Made by a program: the position numbers and the translations under genes. The notes below the pieces were generated by a model. It ran no database searches. It saw only the letters and a program-made list of their open reading frames with translations, and had not been told where the DNA came from. A stretch of 64,000 bases of DNA from Piezodorus guildinii (lineage: Eukaryota; Arthropoda; Insecta; Hemiptera; Pentatomidae): contig CM041292.1 of the NCBI GenBank assembly GCA_023052935.1, forward strand, positions 83,662,169-83,726,168, written 5' to 3'. Shown piece by piece: positions 63,548-64,000 of the stretch (positions are counted from its first letter, which is position 1; each line of letters opens with the position of its first letter).

Positions 63548-63607
63548 ACATTTAAACTGGAGTTCTGACAATGGTCAGATCCTCCACTCATGTACGGTAT
63601 GTTTGTG

Positions 63608-63722
63608 GCTACAGCGCCCTAACTCAGCCTCCACTGGCTCAGACCAGTGATGCGGCTGAGATAGAGGCGCTGGGATCTCTTGGATTCCGCTTTTTCCTCC
63701 ACAAGTGGAGGGAAAAGCGCTT
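63608..63722 (+). other. Two hairpins in J2 3' UTR
   Basis: First: CAGCGCC...CTCAGCC..CCACTGG pairs with CCAGTG...GGCTGAG...GGCGCTG in three stacked helices (about 63612-63672). Second: GCTTTTTCCTCCAC with GTGGAGGGAAAAGC (about 63689-63720). They are GC-rich against an AT-rich UTR, consistent with an RNA structure recognised by the element's RT; this is inference. Confidence 0.7.
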
Positions 63723-64000
63723 GCCGTTGGTCCCTTAGCAATTGTATATATTGTATATAGTTATGATTGTGTGTAAGATGTTTATTTATTTGCCAACTTT
63801 TTATTTATCTCAATAATAGGTTTTTGTTTCGATTTGTTTTGTTTTTTACTTATTATTATTATTTTATTGTATATATATGAATTTATTTATGTTCTATTTT
63901 ATGTAATTTGACCATTATTATTTTTTCTGTATATATAGTATGAATGTGGTCTCTTATCAATATTATTATTGTTCATTTTGTAACAAATTGTAATATATCT

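Larger units (their letters stand above)
59240..64000 (+). mobile_element. Second Jockey-clade LINE (J2), 3' end outside window
   Basis: 5' UTR (about 59240-59567), intact ORF1, ORF2 with two lesions, and a 3' UTR of at least 450 bp with strong hairpins continuing past the window. Same clade and layout as J1, but protein identity is only moderate and the 3' UTR is unrelated, so it is a different family. The exact 5' edge and target duplication cannot be set without the 3' end. Confidence 0.88.

Overview
The window looks like AT-rich nuclear DNA of an insect, possibly a hemipteran; order and species cannot be fixed from the sequence. It has GT-AG introns, a perfect TACTAAC branch point, two spliced host genes on the minus strand, and dense non-LTR, LTR and DNA transposons plus tRNA-derived SINEs. 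No bacterial features, tRNA genes, rRNA or CRISPR arrays were seen.

Host genes. (1) Fifteen exons between 48415 and 22747 (minus strand) splice in consistent phase into 757 residues of a Nervous wreck/FCHSD-family protein: the back half of an F-BAR domain, SH3-1, SH3-2 and an acidic, proline-rich tail ending at a natural stop. The 5' exons lie outside the window or were not recognised. (2) Three exons at 14665-14581, 14514-14408 and 9018-8889 (minus) encode the helical N-terminal region of a divergent glutaminase; its catalytic domain would lie left of the window. nwk acts at membranes in endocytic trafficking and actin regulation, and glutaminase is mitochondrial. Their adjacency looks positional only.

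Layout. 0.1-3.5 kb: repeat copy A1, a BEL/Pao gag remnant, a complete SINE with target duplications, and a 189-bp 5'-truncated Jockey copy. 3.5-8.7 kb: an old CR1/L2-like LINE (minus) split by a young plus-strand LINE ending in (ATCT)n. 8.9-14.7 kb: glutaminase exons with an I-type LINE (minus), a LOA-like fragment (plus), a (TA)n tract and locally duplicated segments in its introns. 14.9-18.5 kb: SINE copies, an imperfect inverted repeat pair, RTE-like RT debris and a LINE tail. 18.5-22.7 kb: AT-rich DNA that probably includes the nwk 3' UTR. 22.7-48.4 kb: nwk exons, with introns holding a Helentron-like repeat, a 5'-truncated RTE, an internally deleted mariner with perfect TIRs, a SINE, a degraded Gypsy element, two foldback elements with hammerhead-like cores, and a second deleted mariner. 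49.7-58.9 kb: a stack of mutually nested copies of one repeat family interrupted by a full-length Jockey LINE. 59.2-64 kb: a second Jockey LINE with an intact ORF1, running off the window.

The transposons sit in introns and intergenic DNA and leave every recognised exon open. The most unusual items are the repeat family with offset terminal inverted repeats and a subterminal palindrome, its self-nesting, the foldback elements with decayed hammerhead-like motifs, and the promoter-like motifs at the 5' ends of the two Jockey elements.
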